DNA from: Candidatus Kuenenia stuttgartensis
Lineage (GTDB): Bacteria > Planctomycetota > Planctomycetia > Planctomycetales > Planctomycetaceae
Length of the DNA stretch: 34,997 bases
Assembly (NCBI GenBank): GCA_945906725.1
Contig: CAMDRI010000047.1
Coordinates: 1 to 34,997 of the forward strand
Direction of reading: 5' to 3'
In this document: positions 1-7,745 of the stretch, one piece after another
Layout: each line of letters opens with the position of its first letter
How positions within the stretch are numbered: position 1 is the stretch's first letter
Notes under the pieces: model-generated
Told to the model about the DNA's origin: nothing
Seen by the model: the letters and a program-made list of their open reading frames with translations, nothing else
The model's database searches: none
Translations under genes and position numbers: made by a program

Positions 1-572
1 GCCAGCGGTGCGCCGAGTTCCGGCCAGATGTCGCCGGACGCATGGAACAGGCTGATGAGCAATTCGTTGTGCGTGATCTGATGATCGGGATGCAGGTCGG
101 TCGGCGTCGGGACGAACACGCACGTCGGACGGAACTCGCGCAGATAATACGTGAAGGCGTTTTGCAAACCGACGTAGCCTTCAATCGCTGGCTCCAGGTT
201 GCGCGCCGCGCGGCGACCGATGTACGCCGTCAACCCGCCGTCCGGATAGTTGATGTAGCTCACTCGATCACGTGCGATGCCGAGCATCTCGAAGGATTCG
301 TAAGTCTCCTCGCGGCGAATCTTGGCGATGGAGTCGCGATGCTCGGCTCGGCAATAACCGAGGCAGCCGTCGGTGACGATCAGCACTTGCACATCGACCC
401 CCGCATCCCGAGCTGCTTGCATCGTCAACCCCGCTCCGATGCACAGGTCGTCGTCGTGCGGCGACACGAACAGCCAGGTGGCTCCGGGCACGCTGCCGTC
501 GATGACGTCTGCAAGTCTGTCGGTTCGCCGCTTCACGCCGTTTTCAAGGCGAGTGAATCGGAACGGGGCCAT
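1..572 (-). CDS. PIG-L/LmbE family deacetylase (C-terminus outside window)
   Basis: This is a predicted zinc-dependent N-acetyl sugar or glycoconjugate de-N-acetylase. Reading the minus strand, the zinc-site motif SPHDDD lies at about residues 37-42, followed by LIVTDGCLGYC and, further on, PTDLHPDHQITHNEL, which carries the second histidine pair of the family. No signal peptide is visible, so it is probably cytoplasmic. The gene runs off the left edge, so about 190 residues are visible. The start is uncertain: ATG at 572 gives MAPFRFTRLE, while an in-frame ATG at 605 adds 11 residues, and neither has a good Shine-Dalgarno. It is the first of three PIG-L domains within 7 kb (others at 4194-4961 and in 5058-6959). 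The substrate is not shown by the sequence; the neighbours suggest amino sugars. Confidence 0.85.
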   Translation of the reverse strand, partial: MAPFRFTRLENGVKRRTDRLADVIDGSVPGATWLFVSPHDDDLCIGAGLTMQAARDAGVDVQVLIVTDGCLGYCRAEHRDSIAKIRREETYESFEMLGIARDRVSYINYPDGGLTAYIGRRAARNLEPAIEGYVGLQNAFTYYLREFRPTCVFVPTPTDLHPDHQITHNELLISLFHASGDIWPELGAPL

Positions 573-605
573 CCCACGCGATGAGGACGCCAAATCGGAA
601 GGCAT

Positions 606-839
606 GACAGACGAGAGCGAGGTCGGGGGCATGGCGATCCAAATCCTGAGCTTTGGCGAAGCACGAGACAACATCGGCCACCAATCTATCGCCCGTCCCA
701 GCGAGTTCAATCGTTTGACGGCGTTGGCCGCAGACTTCCTGGATCATCGAGAACTCGTTTCACCAGTTTGCGCGACCGGGAAGTTGCGTGCAGTCCGCAA
801 AGCCATCCCCTTTGGGCTTGCCTCAGGGGCGATCTGGCT
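606..839. other. intergenic gap without a supported gene
   Basis: Stretch between the GATase-like gene and the PIG-L gene, both on the minus strand. Short open frames cross it, but none has recognisable protein character. I see no clear terminator hairpin or repeat. Confidence 0.5.
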
Positions 840-1589
840 TCACAGGCGGCCGACCCAGCTCAAGAGTTGCCGCAGAAATGTCGCGTAATCGCCACCAACT
901 TCGATCCCATTCGCGTGCGGAGCCTGAGCCGCAACTCGCGGCACACCCCAGTCAACCAGCGGGCCGACCCAATGCGGAGCGACGTCCGTTGCCAGGGCCG
1001 CCGTTCGTCCACCTCCGAACCCGCCGACCACCAACAGCGGGTGTCGGTCGAGGGGTGTGAACGTGAACTCGTCGCCGTCACATCGAGCCGCAAAACGTTG
1101 TGCCTCCAGGAGGACATTCGCGTCGGTCTTCGGGGAGATTCGATTGAAACCGCCAATCACCGGCGACCGAGAATCCCACGGCAACGCCGCGAGTGCCGGA
1201 TGCTCCGCGATCTTGCGGACAAACACTGGTTGATCGCAATTCATGCGATCGTCGTCGGAGGCAATCACGACCGGCAGCGCATCGCCAACGATTGTGCCGT
1301 CCCAATCGCCACCAAGTCCGTGGAACGATTCCCATCCGCCGATCATGATCAAGCCGGCACCGTCAGCAACCTGTCCAATCAACTTGCGCTGCGCCGCCAC
1401 ATCCATTCGCGATGCCGGATAGTCGCTGACGATGACCAACTCTCGCCGCGTATCGAACATCGTCACCGGAGTCGGTTCATGGCTCGGCACGTAGTCGAAG
1501 GCCCAGCCCCAACCGTGCATCAACCCGGCCAAGTACGCGGCCGCATCGTGCAAGTGAGTGTCACCGAGGTACAGAATCGAATTCGCCAT
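840..1589 (-). CDS. class I glutamine amidotransferase-like (DUF1355-type) protein
   Basis: A 249-residue protein resembling the GATase1-like family of putative cytoplasmic glutamine amidotransferase-fold proteins. It begins MANSILYLGD, contains LVIVSDYPASRM at about residues 52-63 and GGWESFHGLGGDW at about 84-96, and ends with a conserved-looking WVGPLVDWGV segment. I do not see an obvious nucleophile-elbow cysteine, so true amidotransferase activity is doubtful and the role is unknown. A purine-rich GAGGAAG lies about 12 nt before the ATG, supporting this start. It is transcribed toward the PIG-L gene and divergently from the phosphofructokinase gene. Family assignment is by motif recall; function is not inferred beyond that. 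Confidence 0.75.
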   Translation of the reverse strand: MANSILYLGDTHLHDAAAYLAGLMHGWGWAFDYVPSHEPTPVTMFDTRRELVIVSDYPASRMDVAAQRKLIGQVADGAGLIMIGGWESFHGLGGDWDGTIVGDALPVVIASDDDRMNCDQPVFVRKIAEHPALAALPWDSRSPVIGGFNRISPKTDANVLLEAQRFAARCDGDEFTFTPLDRHPLLVVGGFGGGRTAALATDVAPHWVGPLVDWGVPRVAAQAPHANGIEVGGDYATFLRQLLSWVGRL

Positions 1590-1681
1590 GATGATGTTGC
1601 TTCCTCGCGGCTGCCTTGATTTTTCTGACCGTGGTCTCTGGAGTAGGCACGCTACGCTAGGGGATGTAAATACCGAAAGCG

Positions 1682-1735
1682 GAATACAGAATGAACGGCA
1701 GGCGTTCTGCGTTCCGATTTCAGCATTCCGTATTC
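1682..1735. repeat. imperfect inverted repeat in leader of phosphofructokinase gene
   Basis: GAATACAGAATGA (1682-1694) pairs with GCATTCCGTATTC (1723-1735) at 11 of 13 positions. Inside it GAACGGCAG (1693-1701) pairs with CTGCGTTC (1707-1714) with one bulged base. The element lies about 40 nt before the phosphofructokinase ATG, so it would be in the 5' leader if the promoter is upstream. Confidence 0.6.
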
Positions 1736-1776
1736 ACTTTCTCCTGGAACAGAACCCGATTCGTGAAAGATTCACA

Positions 1777-2997
1777 ATGCTGCAAGGCAACGCGCTCGTC
1801 GGTCAGTCGGGGGGTCCGACGTCAGTCATCAATGCGTCACTGGCCGGAGTCGTCGAGACGGCACTCAAGAGTAAATCCATTCGCCGCGTGTTCGGCATGA
1901 GATTCGGCATCGAAGGAGTGCTCGGCAATGTGCTGCTCGACCTAGGTGCCGAACCGGCCGAAACGTGGAAGGGACTGCGAACCACGCCTAGCAGTGCTCT
2001 GGGATCAAGCCGACTCAAGCTGAAGGACGAGCATTTCGCGCCGGTACTGAAGTGCCTAAAGAAGTACGAAATCCGCTACCTGTTCATGATCGGCGGCAAC
2101 GACACGATGGACACGATCCATCGCGTGGTGGAATACGCTCGCAGTCATGGCCACGAAATGCGCGGTGTCGGAGTGTCGAAGACTGTGGACAATGACTTGT
2201 TCGGGACCGATCACACACCCGGTTATCCAAGTGCCGCACGGTTTGTAGCTGTGAGTGTCCAGCAAGCGGGTATCCTCGCGCGGGACATGCAGCGAGTCGA
2301 TCAGTTCGTGATCTTCCAGACGGTCGGCCGAAGCGCCGGATGGCTTCCGGCTGCCGCCGCACTCGCGAAGTCAAACCCAGACGATGCGCCGCACATCCTG
2401 TTGTTGCCTGAGCGACCTTTCGATCGTGATCAATTCCTCGCTGCGGTTTTGAAGGCTCACAAGAAGTTCGGTTTCGTTTTAATCGTCTGCGGCGAGGGAA
2501 TCACAACCGCGGACGGCTCGCCAGTCAGCGCCTCGCAGACACGCGACAAATTCAACAACGTCGAGTTCGGCGCGATGGGGGGTACCAGCGCGGCGATGCA
2601 GTTGCATCGGATCATCACGCAGGAGTTCGGCTGGCGCGGCGAGTTCCAAGTGACCGAATCGCTGCAAATGTGCGCAGCCGATCGAGTCGTTCCGCTCGAC
2701 ATCAAAGAAGCCTACAGCTGCGGAAAGCAGGCTGTGAATCTTGCCGAGAAGGGGGCCAGCGGAGTGATGGTCACGATCACGCGCGAGTCGAAACCGGACC
2801 AACCGTACCGCGCCGGCCTCGGCACGATCCCGCTGTCTGAGGTCGCCAACCACGAACGCCCGCTGCCCGATAACTACATCACCGCCGATGGGATGTTTGT
2901 CACGAAGGCGTTTCTCGATTACGCCCGTCCGCTCGTGGGTGAACTGCCGCGGTTTACGAACCTCAAACAACAAAAAGCCAAGCCGTCAAAAGGTTGA
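1777..2997 (+). CDS. 6-phosphofructokinase, probably pyrophosphate-dependent
   Basis: A 406-residue PFK-family enzyme that would phosphorylate fructose 6-phosphate to fructose 1,6-bisphosphate in the cytoplasm. The N-terminal VGQSGGPTSVINA phosphate loop, MIGGNDTMD at about residues 104-112, SKTVDNDL at 134-141 and GTDHTPGYPSAAR are all present. In the family, a glycine at the position of D109 and a glycine at the position of K135 go with ATP use, while Asp and Lys go with pyrophosphate use; both diagnostic residues here fit the PPi-dependent type. The frame stays open upstream to 1558, but only the ATG at 1777 gives the normal family N-terminus. It is followed 111 bp later by the SIS-domain gene, suggesting a shared amino-sugar to glycolysis role. 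Confidence 0.93.
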   Translation: MLQGNALVGQSGGPTSVINASLAGVVETALKSKSIRRVFGMRFGIEGVLGNVLLDLGAEPAETWKGLRTTPSSALGSSRLKLKDEHFAPVLKCLKKYEIRYLFMIGGNDTMDTIHRVVEYARSHGHEMRGVGVSKTVDNDLFGTDHTPGYPSAARFVAVSVQQAGILARDMQRVDQFVIFQTVGRSAGWLPAAAALAKSNPDDAPHILLLPERPFDRDQFLAAVLKAHKKFGFVLIVCGEGITTADGSPVSASQTRDKFNNVEFGAMGGTSAAMQLHRIITQEFGWRGEFQVTESLQMCAADRVVPLDIKEAYSCGKQAVNLAEKGASGVMVTITRESKPDQPYRAGLGTIPLSEVANHERPLPDNYITADGMFVTKAFLDYARPLVGELPRFTNLKQQKAKPSKG

Positions 2998-3015
2998 CGA
3001 GCATGAACCACGAAG

Positions 3016-3069
3016 GCACAAAGACACGAAGCAATTCTTTGACCCAGACCGAACTTCGTGCTTTTGTGG
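3016..3069. repeat. intergenic inverted repeat between PFK and SIS genes
   Basis: GCACAAAGACACGAAG (3016-3031) pairs with CTTCGTGCTTTTGTGG (3054-3069) at 13 of 16 positions, with ACCACGA just outside the left arm. It has the same CACAAAG/CACAGAG word style as the perfect inverted repeat at 32934-33031. It sits between two co-directional genes, with no T-tract after it, so it is not a standard intrinsic terminator. Confidence 0.65.
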
Positions 3070-3108
3070 TGAATCTCTCCGCCAAATGTCGTTGAGGATT
3101 TTGAATTC

Positions 3109-4128
3109 ATGAATGCCACCACCGAACAATATTCCTGCTTCGCACTCGTGCGAGACATGCTCGACACTCCAAAGATCATCTCGCGATTCAATCCCGATCA
3201 GGTCAGCGACGTTGCCAACGAAATTGTCAGAGTCGGCCGCTTGCTGCTGACGGGCGAAGGCTCAAGCCGGATCTTTCCGGCGAAGAACGCGATTACTCAC
3301 GCACGACAACAAGGCTGGCCACTGGAACTGCAAACTGAAGCGGGACGGCAGTCCAAGGAATACGACCTCACGAATTGGGCCGTCTTCGCGTTGTCGAATT
3401 CTGGCCGCACTGCTGAGGTTATCGAGCTGTATCAATCGCTTAGCGACCAGGGGCATTCAAGCCTTTTCAGCCTGACTGCGTTTCCCGATTCCAAACTCGG
3501 CTCGTTGGCTCGGCGAGCCTTCGTGCTGTCGTGCGGTCCCGAAGGAGCCGTGGCTGCGACGAAGAGCGTCATCGAACAAGCTCTGTTTCACCGCGCGCTG
3601 TTGGAGCACATTGCGAATCGACCGGCTCTCGGATTGTGTTTGTCGACTCTGAGCGGTCAGTTTCGAGAAGCGCTCACGCTGCCGATTTCTGCAGAACTGG
3701 TGGCCAAGCTCACGCAGGCTCGGACGATTTACTGGGCCGGCCGCAACGACGGCGTGGCCGAAGAACTGACGCTGAAGACGAACGAGATCACTCGCAAGCG
3801 CTCGGACTTTCTCGAAGGAACTTACGCGGTTCACGGGATCGAAGAAGTCATGGACCCCAGTGACGTCGTGATTTGGATCGATCCCTATGCCGGCTCGATG
3901 ACCAAGTTCGAGGACGTGCTGGTGAAAGGAGTGAAGCTGACGGTGATTGCAATCTCGTCGCAGGTGACGCCGTTCCCGACGATTCGCATTCCCGACGGAG
4001 GCGACCTTTCCGGCTTCGTACAAATGGCCGCCGGTTGGAACCTGCTCGTCGAAATCGGCATCGCCTTAGGCATCAACCTCGACAAGCCCGAACGAGCACG
4101 CAAGGTCGGCAACGAATTCGTCGGGTGA
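3109..4128 (+). CDS. SIS-domain sugar isomerase/deaminase-like protein
   Basis: A 339-residue cytoplasmic protein with two SIS (sugar isomerase) phosphosugar-binding domains, related to the isomerase half of GlmS and to AgaS. Domain one carries GEGSS (residues 49-53), the phosphosugar loop ALSNSGRTAEVIE (about 94-106) and AVAATKSVIEQALF. Domain two carries YWAGRNDGVAEE and the EGTYAVHGIEEVM segment that matches the active-site HG region of GlmS-like proteins. There is no N-terminal glutaminase domain, so it cannot use glutamine like GlmS. Its position between phosphofructokinase and the NagB/PIG-L fusion suggests phosphosugar isomerisation or amino-sugar deamination; the exact substrate is not determined. 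Confidence 0.87.
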   Translation: MNATTEQYSCFALVRDMLDTPKIISRFNPDQVSDVANEIVRVGRLLLTGEGSSRIFPAKNAITHARQQGWPLELQTEAGRQSKEYDLTNWAVFALSNSGRTAEVIELYQSLSDQGHSSLFSLTAFPDSKLGSLARRAFVLSCGPEGAVAATKSVIEQALFHRALLEHIANRPALGLCLSTLSGQFREALTLPISAELVAKLTQARTIYWAGRNDGVAEELTLKTNEITRKRSDFLEGTYAVHGIEEVMDPSDVVIWIDPYAGSMTKFEDVLVKGVKLTVIAISSQVTPFPTIRIPDGGDLSGFVQMAAGWNLLVEIGIALGINLDKPERARKVGNEFVG

Positions 4129-4139
4129 GCGACCGAATC

Positions 4140-4197
4140 GTAGTCCGGTCGCCTATGTCCGGACGATCCGCTGCTCGGACGTAGGCGTCCGAACTAC
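4140..4197. repeat. inverted repeat between convergent genes
   Basis: GTAGTCCGGTCGCCTATGTC (start of the arm 4140-4163) pairs imperfectly with the arm 4174-4197, which ends GGCGTCCGAACTAC, at about 19 of 24 positions. It lies between the convergent SIS and PIG-L genes, and its right arm contains the PIG-L stop codon. It may act as a bidirectional transcript end, but no T-tract follows on either strand. Confidence 0.65.
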
Positions 4198-4961
4198 TTG
4201 GAAGCTAGCGCCTCGCGTAGCAGGTCGTTGTTCGGAAACGGATGCCCTTTGGACTGCGTGAAGGCTTCGCCGAAGGCAGTTCTGATGCTGGCCCCGCGCG
4301 CGGCGCTCCAGCGGCGGCAGCTTTCGAGGTATTCGTCAACTCCGTGTTGCTTCCGCAGCCATTCGCGCTGGCTGGCATGGCAGGCGAGCATCTTCAGCTT
4401 GAGGTCGAACGTGGCGGAGATGTCGAGGATGAATTCCGGCTCGATGGGGCGGCCGAACCAGTCGAGACCTTCGAGGGCGTCCACGAAATACAGATGCGGG
4501 ATGTAGTCGGCGGGCGGAGCCGGTTCCCATTGCTGAGTCTTGTAGTTCGGCACGCTGGCGTTGAAGCAGGCATCGCGGACGAGTCGCGAGGTGACTTCGT
4601 GATCGGACATGTAATCGACCGGCGGAGCGGTCATCACGATGTCGGGCCGAGTGCGGCGGATGACTTCGGTGACTCGGCGACGTGCGTCGTTGTCGTGCGT
4701 GATGCTCAGGTCGCGAAACTCCAGGCAGAGGTAATCGGCCCCCAGCAAATCGGCGGCGGCCTGGGCTTCGGCTCGGCGCACGGCGGAAATGTCCTCGGAG
4801 CCGAGTTCCGCCGAACCGCAGTCGCCTGGCGTCATCGTGGCGGTGGTGATGTGGCAGCCACGCTGCTTGAGTAACGCCAGCGTGCCGGCACATTGGAACT
4901 CGATGTCATCAGGGTGCGCGTGAATCGCGAGGACTCGCGGAGTGGGGACGCTGCGGTGCAT
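4194..4961 (-). CDS. PIG-L/LmbE family deacetylase
   Basis: A 255-residue complete member of the PIG-L family, which hydrolyses N-acetyl groups from GlcNAc-type substrates using a metal site. The metal motif AIHAHPDDIEF lies at about residues 12-22, TPGDCGS follows at about 44-50, and a later histidine is in DYMSDHEVTSRL. There is no signal peptide, so a cytoplasmic location is expected. It is convergent with the SIS gene (65 bp) and divergent from the NagB fusion (96 bp, containing the nested palindrome at 4994-5040), which would allow joint regulation with the fusion gene. It is similar in type to BshB- and LmbE-like enzymes, but nothing in the sequence fixes the substrate. Confidence 0.92.
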   Translation of the reverse strand: MHRSVPTPRVLAIHAHPDDIEFQCAGTLALLKQRGCHITTATMTPGDCGSAELGSEDISAVRRAEAQAAADLLGADYLCLEFRDLSITHDNDARRRVTEVIRRTRPDIVMTAPPVDYMSDHEVTSRLVRDACFNASVPNYKTQQWEPAPPADYIPHLYFVDALEGLDWFGRPIEPEFILDISATFDLKLKMLACHASQREWLRKQHGVDEYLESCRRWSAARGASIRTAFGEAFTQSKGHPFPNNDLLREALASK

Positions 4962-4993
4962 TGCAATCTCGCCTTTCGACAGGTTTCATTGCC

Positions 4994-5040
4994 GTAGCTG
5001 ACGCGTCTCGCGTCAGTCGGATGCGAGACGCATCCGCTAC
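4994..5040. repeat. nested palindrome in divergent promoter region
   Basis: Arms 4994-5011 (GTAGCTGACGCGTCTCGC) and 5023-5040 (GCGAGACGCATCCGCTAC) pair at 16 of 18 positions. Each arm region also folds on itself: CTGACGCG/CGCGTCAG (4998-5016, perfect) and GGATGCG/CGCATCC (5020-5034, perfect). It fills the gap between two divergent genes, ending 17 nt before the NagB-fusion ATG. Confidence 0.7.
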
Positions 5041-5057
5041 GAAACAAAGGCAACGGC

Positions 5058-6959
5058 ATGTGGCACGATAAATACAAAGACGGAGCACCTCAACCGGCTC
5101 AGATCATTCACTGTGGCAAGTTGCCCGCGAGCGTCTTCAGCGACTCGCGCGATGCGGCCCGGTTCGTGGCGGTCGTGATCGCCAATCTGATTCGCGAGAA
5201 GAATGCAGTGGGACAAAAAACGGTGCTCGGCCTGGCGACTGGATCGACGCCGATCGGTGTCTATCGCGAGTTGGTCCGCATGCACCAGGCGGGGCTGTTG
5301 GATTTCTCGAACGTCGTGACCTTCAACCTCGACGAATACTGGCCGATGAAGCCGGAGTCCGAGCAGTCGTACTACAATTTCATGTGGGAGCACCTCTTCA
5401 GCCACGTCAACATTTCGAAAGAGAACGTCCACATCCCCAGCGGTCAGTGGCGACTGGAAGATGTTGAACGAGAGTGTGCCGAGTACGAACGGCGCATCAC
5501 ACAGCTTGGCGGTCTGGACGCGCAGCTTTTGGGGATCGGCCGCGACGGACATATTGGCTTCAACGAACCGGGCAGCGATCGCAACAGCCGCACGCGGTTG
5601 GTGGCGCTGGACCCGATAACTCGTCGGGATGCGGCCGGTGACTTCGGTGGCGAAGAAAAGGTTCCCGCCCGAGCGATCACAATGGGCGTGCAAACAATCT
5701 GGGAAGCAAAACGAATTTTTTTGATGGCGCTCGGCGAGAAGAAAGCGTTCATCATCCGCAAGGCATTGGAAGGAGAGCCGACTCCGAACGTCCCCGCCAG
5801 CTTCTTGCAGAACCACATGAATGTGGCATTCATCCTCGACGAGGCCGCCAGTGCCGAGTTGACTCAAGTCCGCACTCCCTGGATCGGCGGCCGGATCGTG
5901 GACTGGACGCCGACGCTGCAAACGCGAGCGATGGTGTGGCTCGCGCAGGTCTGCAACAAGCCACTGCTCAAGCTCGACATGAAGGACTTCTTGCAGCATC
6001 ACCTGTACGACATTCTGCATCTTGAGGGAGGCGTCGCCACGATCCGCGAACGGGTCTTCGAGCAACTGATGGGGACGATCTGCACGAAACCGGGTGGCGA
6101 CCCGGCAATCAAGGCGATGATCTTCAGCCCGCATCCTGACGACGACGTAATCTCGATGGGCGGCACGTTTTTGACGCTCGTCAATCAAGGCCACGAAGTT
6201 CACGTCGCCTACATGACCGGCGGCAACATCGCAGTGCGTGACGATGCTTGCCTGCGGCATCTCGATTACGTCGAAGAGAGTTCGCTGAAGCTCGGCGGAC
6301 TGCATCCCGACACGGCGGCTAGGCTGAAGAAATGCCGCGCAGACATCCGCTTGAAGAAACCGGGCGATCACGATTCGGCTGACGTGCTTACGCTTAAAGG
6401 ACTGATCCGCAAGACCGAGGCGGCGAACGCCTGCGAACTCGTGGGTGTCCCTGCCAGCCGGCGATATTTTCTTGAGCTTCCGTTCTACCAAACCGGCAGC
6501 GCCAACAAGCGACCGATGGGCGAATCGGACATCGAGCTTGTCGCCAACAAACTCAGAGAATTACGACCCGATCAGATTTACTTCGCCGGTGATCTCTCGG
6601 ACCCGCATGGCACCCATCGAGTTTGCGCTCAAATCATCATCGAGGTGCTCGCCCGTCTGAAGTCCGAAGGTTTCTCGTCCGAAGTCTGGATGTACCGGGG
6701 CGCGTGGCAGGAATTTGAACCACATGAAATCGAACGAGCCGTGCCGCTGAGTCCCGAAGTCGTGGCCAAGAAGAAACAGGCGATCCTGCGCCACGAAAGC
6801 CAAAAAGACGGAGCCATGTTCATGGGCTCCGACGATCGTGAGTTCTGGATGCGAGCCGAAGACCGCACCAAGCAAACCGCCAAAATCTACAACGACCTCG
6901 GTCTTCCGGAATTCTTCGCATTGGAAGGCTTCGTGCGTTATCAGGGGCAAAAACTGTGA
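5058..6959 (+). CDS. glucosamine-6-phosphate deaminase (NagB) fused to PIG-L deacetylase domain
   Basis: A 633-residue two-domain protein. Residues about 15-290 are NagB-like, converting glucosamine 6-phosphate to fructose 6-phosphate plus ammonia: GLATGSTPIGVYREL (58-72), NLDEYW with D92, and GIGRDGHIGFNEPGS with D163, H165 and E170, matching the E. coli catalytic set. A linker leads to a C-terminal PIG-L domain from about residue 350, with MIFSPHPDDDVISMGGT and later SDPHGTHRVCAQ carrying metal ligands. This architecture is known from Bacteroidetes and planctomycete genomes. Both halves look intact, suggesting coupled deacetylation and deamination of amino sugars, although the order of reactions is inference. 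AAAGG lies about 8 nt before the ATG. The product feeds phosphofructokinase (1777-2997). Confidence 0.92.
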   Translation: MWHDKYKDGAPQPAQIIHCGKLPASVFSDSRDAARFVAVVIANLIREKNAVGQKTVLGLATGSTPIGVYRELVRMHQAGLLDFSNVVTFNLDEYWPMKPESEQSYYNFMWEHLFSHVNISKENVHIPSGQWRLEDVERECAEYERRITQLGGLDAQLLGIGRDGHIGFNEPGSDRNSRTRLVALDPITRRDAAGDFGGEEKVPARAITMGVQTIWEAKRIFLMALGEKKAFIIRKALEGEPTPNVPASFLQNHMNVAFILDEAASAELTQVRTPWIGGRIVDWTPTLQTRAMVWLAQVCNKPLLKLDMKDFLQHHLYDILHLEGGVATIRERVFEQLMGTICTKPGGDPAIKAMIFSPHPDDDVISMGGTFLTLVNQGHEVHVAYMTGGNIAVRDDACLRHLDYVEESSLKLGGLHPDTAARLKKCRADIRLKKPGDHDSADVLTLKGLIRKTEAANACELVGVPASRRYFLELPFYQTGSANKRPMGESDIELVANKLRELRPDQIYFAGDLSDPHGTHRVCAQIIIEVLARLKSEGFSSEVWMYRGAWQEFEPHEIERAVPLSPEVVAKKKQAILRHESQKDGAMFMGSDDREFWMRAEDRTKQTAKIYNDLGLPEFFALEGFVRYQGQKL

Positions 6960-7131
6960 CAGCTTTGCCATACCGGCACGATCCGCAAGCAAGCGATTCT
7001 TCTCGAACGACCACTCGCTTGTACGTCGTACTGGTTCGCTGTGTCGCTTGAATCCCTCTGGTGAATCGCGATACTCGCCTTTCATCGAAATTCCGTCACT
7101 TTTCGCAAACACGCTGCGAACAAGAGCAGCC

Positions 7132-7136
7132 AGGAG
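7132..7136 (+). promoter_or_regulatory. ribosome-binding site of thiol peroxidase gene
   Basis: AGGAG lies 8 nt before the ATG at 7145 and fixes that start over upstream in-frame starts. Confidence 0.75.
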
Positions 7137-7144
7137 AATGCAAC

Positions 7145-7663
7145 ATGGCAGAGACTCGCACCGGTGCCGTCACCCTCAAGGGCAATCCCGTCACGCTGGC
7201 GGGAGCGGCAGTTCAGGCCGGACAAACTGCACCGGATTTCAAGCTTCAAGACAACGGCTTGGGTGAGGTCACACTGGCTTCCAGCGCCGGCAAGACACGA
7301 GTGATCGCGACCATCCCGTCGCTCGACACACCCACATGCCACGCCGAGACCAAGCGGTTCAATGACGAAGTCAAAAACCTGCAGAATGTCGAAGTCCTGG
7401 TCGTCAGCATGGACCTGCCGTTTGGCCAAAAGCGCTGGTGTGGAGCCGAAGGCGTGGCCAACGTCAAAACGCTGAGCGCTCACCGCTGCTCGAAATTTGG
7501 CGAAGATTATGGTGCCCTGATTTCCGGCGGCGTGCTGGATCGTTGCCTCTGCCGAGCGATCTTCGTGATCGACGGTGCTGGCAAGGTCAAGCACGTCGAG
7601 TACGTCAAAGAGATCGCCGACCATCCGAACTATGAAGCGGCTCTGGCGGCGGCCAAGAGCTAG
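7145..7663 (+). CDS. tpx: thiol peroxidase (atypical 2-Cys peroxiredoxin, Tpx)
   Basis: A 172-residue cytoplasmic peroxiredoxin that reduces hydroperoxides with electrons from thioredoxin. The family core is clear: QTAPDFKL at about 27-34, the peroxidatic motif PSLDTPTC with C65, and the resolving cysteine C99 in RWCGAEG, followed by FVIDGAGKV. Length and order match Tpx proteins. Three additional cysteines (C115, C134 and C136) are present, the last two as CLC just before the FVID strand, where typical members are non-cysteine. The gene stands alone between the NagB fusion and csrA and is closed by the hairpin at 7712-7745, so it is probably monocistronic. Confidence 0.94.
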   Translation: MAETRTGAVTLKGNPVTLAGAAVQAGQTAPDFKLQDNGLGEVTLASSAGKTRVIATIPSLDTPTCHAETKRFNDEVKNLQNVEVLVVSMDLPFGQKRWCGAEGVANVKTLSAHRCSKFGEDYGALISGGVLDRCLCRAIFVIDGAGKVKHVEYVKEIADHPNYEAALAAAKS

Positions 7664-7711
7664 TTCGAGCCTGCAGCGACCGACAATCAGGCCAACAATT
7701 CTGTAAATCGA

Positions 7712-7745
7712 ACGCCCGTGTCCCTTGAGGACATGGGCGTTTTTT
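7712..7745 (+). terminator. intrinsic terminator after tpx
   Basis: ACGCCCGTGTCC and GGACATGGGCGT form a 12-bp stem with one G-T wobble and a 5-nt loop, followed directly by a run of T. This is a textbook rho-independent terminator about 50 nt after the tpx stop. Confidence 0.9.

Noticed and set aside
1558-1776. Extension of the phosphofructokinase frame upstream
   Set aside because: The extra residues do not resemble the family and cover the inverted repeat at 1682-1735; the ATG at 1777 gives the expected N-terminus.
3016-3069. Intrinsic terminator after the phosphofructokinase gene
   Set aside because: The palindrome is not followed by a T-tract and its stem is imperfect; it fits the scattered repeat group better.
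5037-6491. Long open frame on the minus strand, opposite the NagB fusion
   Set aside because: It is the antisense of a gene with clear catalytic motifs; its translation is rich in Arg, His and Asp without any domain character.
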